A DNA stretch of 59,355 bases from Paracoccaceae bacterium (lineage in GTDB: Bacteria; Pseudomonadota; Alphaproteobacteria; Rhodobacterales; Rhodobacteraceae): assembly GCA_016778765.1 (NCBI GenBank), contig JADHOV010000017.1, positions 1 through 59,355 on the forward strand, in the 5' to 3' direction. A model generated the notes under the pieces. It had not been told where the DNA came from. It searched no databases and was given only the letters and a program-made list of their open reading frames with translations. This document shows, in pieces, positions 57,347 through 59,355 of this stretch (positions are counted from its first letter, which is position 1; every line of letters starts with the position of its first letter). The position numbers and the translations under genes are program-made.

Positions 57347-58747
57347 GTGGAAGAACAAATTGCAGAATTAGCTGCGCAAGTTGCCGCTCTTCAGGCCAGC
57401 AGCAGCGTGACAAACACGATGTTTGCGGAAACCTATTATTATTTAACAATTCCGCTAATGATTATCATTCACGCGGGATTTCTCGCCTATGAAATGGGTG
57501 CCTCTAGAATGAAAAACGTGCTCTCATCGGGCGTCAAAAACATTCTGGCTTTTGCCTTTATGATCCCTACTTTCTACTTCTTTGGTTGGTGGATTTATTG
57601 GGCATTTCCAACCGGCCTTAGCCTGTCTATGGGCGCAATGGAAATTTCCGGCGCCGAATATGCAAGCTCAATCGCTTTGGGTTGGGGGGATGGCGCGGCA
57701 GCTATGGGGCCAAATATTGCCGATCAAGCCTCGGGCGTTTTCTTTGGCGCCTTCGCGCTATTTGCCTGCACCACAGCCTCTATCATGTCCGGCGCGGTGA
57801 TCGAGCGTATTCAAACGGTGGGATTCACCATCCTGGCGATCGTTCTCGGCTCTTTTGCTTGGGTGGTTGCGGCAGCTTGGGGCTGGCACGCAGATGGCTG
57901 GCTGGTCACGCAATGGGGGCTACATGATTTTGGCGCAGCGGGCCTAGTACACGCGGTGGCAGGCTTCTTCGCGCTTGGCGTTTTGGTGAACCTTGGGCCT
58001 AGAATTGGCAAATTCAACGCCGATGGCAGCGCCAATCACATCGCTGGACATAACATGCCGATGACGGTGACGGGTTTGATGCTGATTATCGTCGGCTTCT
58101 GGGGCTTTTTGATGGCCTGCGTGATTGTGCCCGGCGAAGGTTGGTCATGGTATGAAAACGCACCGGCAACGATTTATGGCACGCCGATCACGCTTTCAGC
58201 TTTGGCCTTCAACATCCTAATGGGCATTGCCGGCGGTATTATTGGTGCTTGGATTTACACCAAAGATCCGTTCTGGATGATGTCTGGCGCGTTGGCCGGT
58301 ATCATTTCGGTGGCCTCGGGCTTGGATATCTATTTCCCGGGTCTGGCCTTTATCATCGCCTTTGCCGCGGGTGTTATTCTGCAGCCTTGCGCGAATATTC
58401 TTGAGCGGATGGGAATAGATGATGCGGTTGGCGCTGTCACCGTGCATGGCACGATCGGCCTCTTTGGCTTGATTATGCTGGGGGTCTTTGCCAGTGGATA
58501 TCCCGCTTTAGATGCCTTTATGGGCGATGCCGTGCGGCCAACCATTTCGCTGACGGGGCAAATCGTCGGTGCGGTTGTGTTCTTCTTGCTGGGCTTTGTC
58601 CCGGGTTATGTGGTGTCCTTGGTTCTCAAAGGGTTGGGCATGCTACGCACACCGGAAGCTGCAGAACTGGCCGGGCTTGATCCTGTTAAAGTGCCTGCTC
58701 AGGGCTATCCAGAAGGCATTCCTGCCTCTGCGCCCGCATCCAATTGA
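57347..58747 (+). CDS. Ammonium/methylammonium transporter (second copy)
   Basis: 466 residues, GTG start with GAAGGGA upstream. A short N-terminal helix (EEQIAELAAQVAALQ) precedes eleven hydrophobic segments. Pore residues are visible in LHDFGAAGLVHAVAGFFALG (first His) and AVTVHGTIGLFGLIM (second His). The sequence is clearly different from amt1, with a longer loop around the first His. Linkage to tmm, a microprotein and a GlxB/MgsA-type amidotransferase suggests a role in methylamine or ammonium uptake for this pathway; substrate preference cannot be read from sequence. Confidence 0.92.
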   Translation: MEEQIAELAAQVAALQASSSVTNTMFAETYYYLTIPLMIIIHAGFLAYEMGASRMKNVLSSGVKNILAFAFMIPTFYFFGWWIYWAFPTGLSLSMGAMEISGAEYASSIALGWGDGAAAMGPNIADQASGVFFGAFALFACTTASIMSGAVIERIQTVGFTILAIVLGSFAWVVAAAWGWHADGWLVTQWGLHDFGAAGLVHAVAGFFALGVLVNLGPRIGKFNADGSANHIAGHNMPMTVTGLMLIIVGFWGFLMACVIVPGEGWSWYENAPATIYGTPITLSALAFNILMGIAGGIIGAWIYTKDPFWMMSGALAGIISVASGLDIYFPGLAFIIAFAAGVILQPCANILERMGIDDAVGAVTVHGTIGLFGLIMLGVFASGYPALDAFMGDAVRPTISLTGQIVGAVVFFLLGFVPGYVVSLVLKGLGMLRTPEAAELAGLDPVKVPAQGYPEGIPASAPASN

Positions 58748-58768
58748 TCTAGAAAAGGGAGAAAAACA

Positions 58769-58957
58769 ATGGGGTTTCCATATGACACCGGCGATTGGTC
58801 GGGGATCTTTGCCGAAGGTGCAAGCGGCGTTATGTTTACCGGATGGGGCGGCAGCGCGCCAGGCTGGTATACATTGATCGCGATCATCATTTGCTTTGTG
58901 GTTTTGGTGATGGGCAACAGTTCTGAAGCGCAAAAATACCAAGACGCCGAAAAATAG
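58769..58957 (+). CDS. 62-residue single-span membrane microprotein after amt2
   Basis: ATG 58769 has AAGGGAG upstream and lies 21 nt after amt2. The N-terminus is Gly/Trp/Ser-rich (GFPYDTGDWSGIFAEGASG), followed by a single membrane segment (WYTLIAIIICFVVLVMG, about 36-52) and a charged tail (SSEAQKYQDAEK). I recognise no family. A rho-independent terminator follows directly, so amt2 and this gene form one transcript. It may be a small partner or regulator of the transporter; that is inference. Confidence 0.75.
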   Translation: MGFPYDTGDWSGIFAEGASGVMFTGWGGSAPGWYTLIAIIICFVVLVMGNSSEAQKYQDAEK

Positions 58958-58976
58958 CCATCAAAAATAATGAATT

Positions 58977-59007
58977 GGGCAGGCTTGTGCAAGCCTGCCC
59001 TTTTTTT
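58977..59007 (+). terminator. Rho-independent terminator after amt2-microprotein
   Basis: GGGCAGGCTT (58977-58986) pairs with AAGCCTGCCC (58991-59000) around a 4-nt loop and is followed by seven T. This is a strong intrinsic terminator and separates the amt2 transcript from the amidotransferase gene at 59159, which would need its own promoter. Confidence 0.92.
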
Positions 59008-59158
59008 GCAAAAACTTTATGCAAATTCTCTGTTTTTTGAAACAAGCCCCAATCAAGACTGGAAACATATAATTTTCTTACTAAAGTGTTTCGTACCGGC
59101 GCGATCACAGCGAAAATTTGCAGCGCAATAACTAACGTCAGACTCATAGGATCATATA

Positions 59159-59355
59159 ATGTGTGGAATTGTTGGGCTTTTCTTAAAAGACCCCTCGCTG
59201 GAAGCTGCCTTGGGGCGCATGCTCACAGATATGCTCGTCACAATGTCGGATCGCGGGCCCGACAGCGCAGGGATCGCCATCTATAGCAAGGCTGCCGAGA
59301 ATCGCACCAAAATCACCATCCAATCTGCACATCCGGATCAAGACTTTGCCGCTTT
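59159..59355 (+). CDS. Class II amidotransferase, MgsA/GlxB-like, cut by the window end
   Basis: The first 65 codons are visible. The start MCGIVGLFLKDPS gives Cys2 as nucleophile, followed by MSDRGPDSAGIAIYS, which matches the RGPDS motif of class II amidotransferases. It is a distinct relative of mgsA (44642) rather than a copy. In related bacteria such genes (glxB) head glxBCD glutamate synthase-like operons, often near a GSIII-type glnT. It starts 152 bp after the amt2 terminator. Confidence 0.85.
   Translation, partial: MCGIVGLFLKDPSLEAALGRMLTDMLVTMSDRGPDSAGIAIYSKAAENRTKITIQSAHPDQDFAA

Overview
The window is a chromosomal segment from a Rhodobacterales (Roseobacter-group) alphaproteobacterium, probably a marine lineage with moderate GC. 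The evidence is the dusB-ntrB-ntrC-ntrY-ntrX-trkA-trkH-hfq-hflX gene order, an NtrC without the sigma54-contact loop, a two-piece (permuted) type tmRNA, SspB next to fumC-DUF4169-RHH, and genes that closely resemble the marine Roseobacter trimethylamine/TMAO genes. No insertion sequence, prophage, CRISPR array, rRNA or tRNA gene was seen.

Region 1 (1-31.2 kb) is mostly housekeeping. It starts with the 3' end of ssrA and about 1.1 kb of apparently empty DNA. Then come an ABM-fold protein, sspB, fumC with two small overlapping genes, a P450 plus membrane hydrolase pair, ccdA, a TusA-like protein, rne, a beta-hydroxyacid dehydrogenase, a penicillin acylase, the long dusB-to-hflX nitrogen/potassium operon (minus strand), ispD-ispF-pgpA-cinA, a first ammonium transporter (amt1), a COQ10-type protein and a purine phosphoribosyltransferase.

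Region 2 (31.4-59.4 kb) is a methylated-amine island. A minus-strand operon tmoX-tmoW-tmoV-tdm imports trimethylamine N-oxide (TMAO) and demethylates it to dimethylamine and formaldehyde; a LysR regulator is divergent from it. A second minus-strand run of nine genes (47.6 to 39.3 kb) holds an FAD oxidoreductase, gmaS, mgsA, mgsB, mgsC and four poorly known genes (orf137, a nitrilase-family amidohydrolase, orf194, DUF1330), with a divergent GntR regulator. After a class I amidotransferase and a GlxA-type AraC regulator comes mgdABCD (heterotetrameric sarcosine oxidase-like N-methylglutamate dehydrogenase). Next are tmm (trimethylamine monooxygenase, minus) and, divergent from it, amt2, a 62-residue membrane microprotein, a strong terminator, and the start of a second MgsA/GlxB-type amidotransferase cut by the window end.

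Together the genes would convert TMA to TMAO (Tmm), import TMAO (TmoXWV), convert TMAO to DMA (Tdm), and convert monomethylamine to gamma-glutamylmethylamide (GmaS), N-methylglutamate (MgsABC), and finally glutamate plus formaldehyde (MgdABCD). The DMA to MMA step (dmmDABC) was not recognised here. The main open points are the unknown members of the gmaS operon, a shared A+T element before amt1, amt2 and gmaS, hairpins after tmoX and gmaS, a perfect palindrome before tmoX, and the amt2-microprotein-amidotransferase locus.
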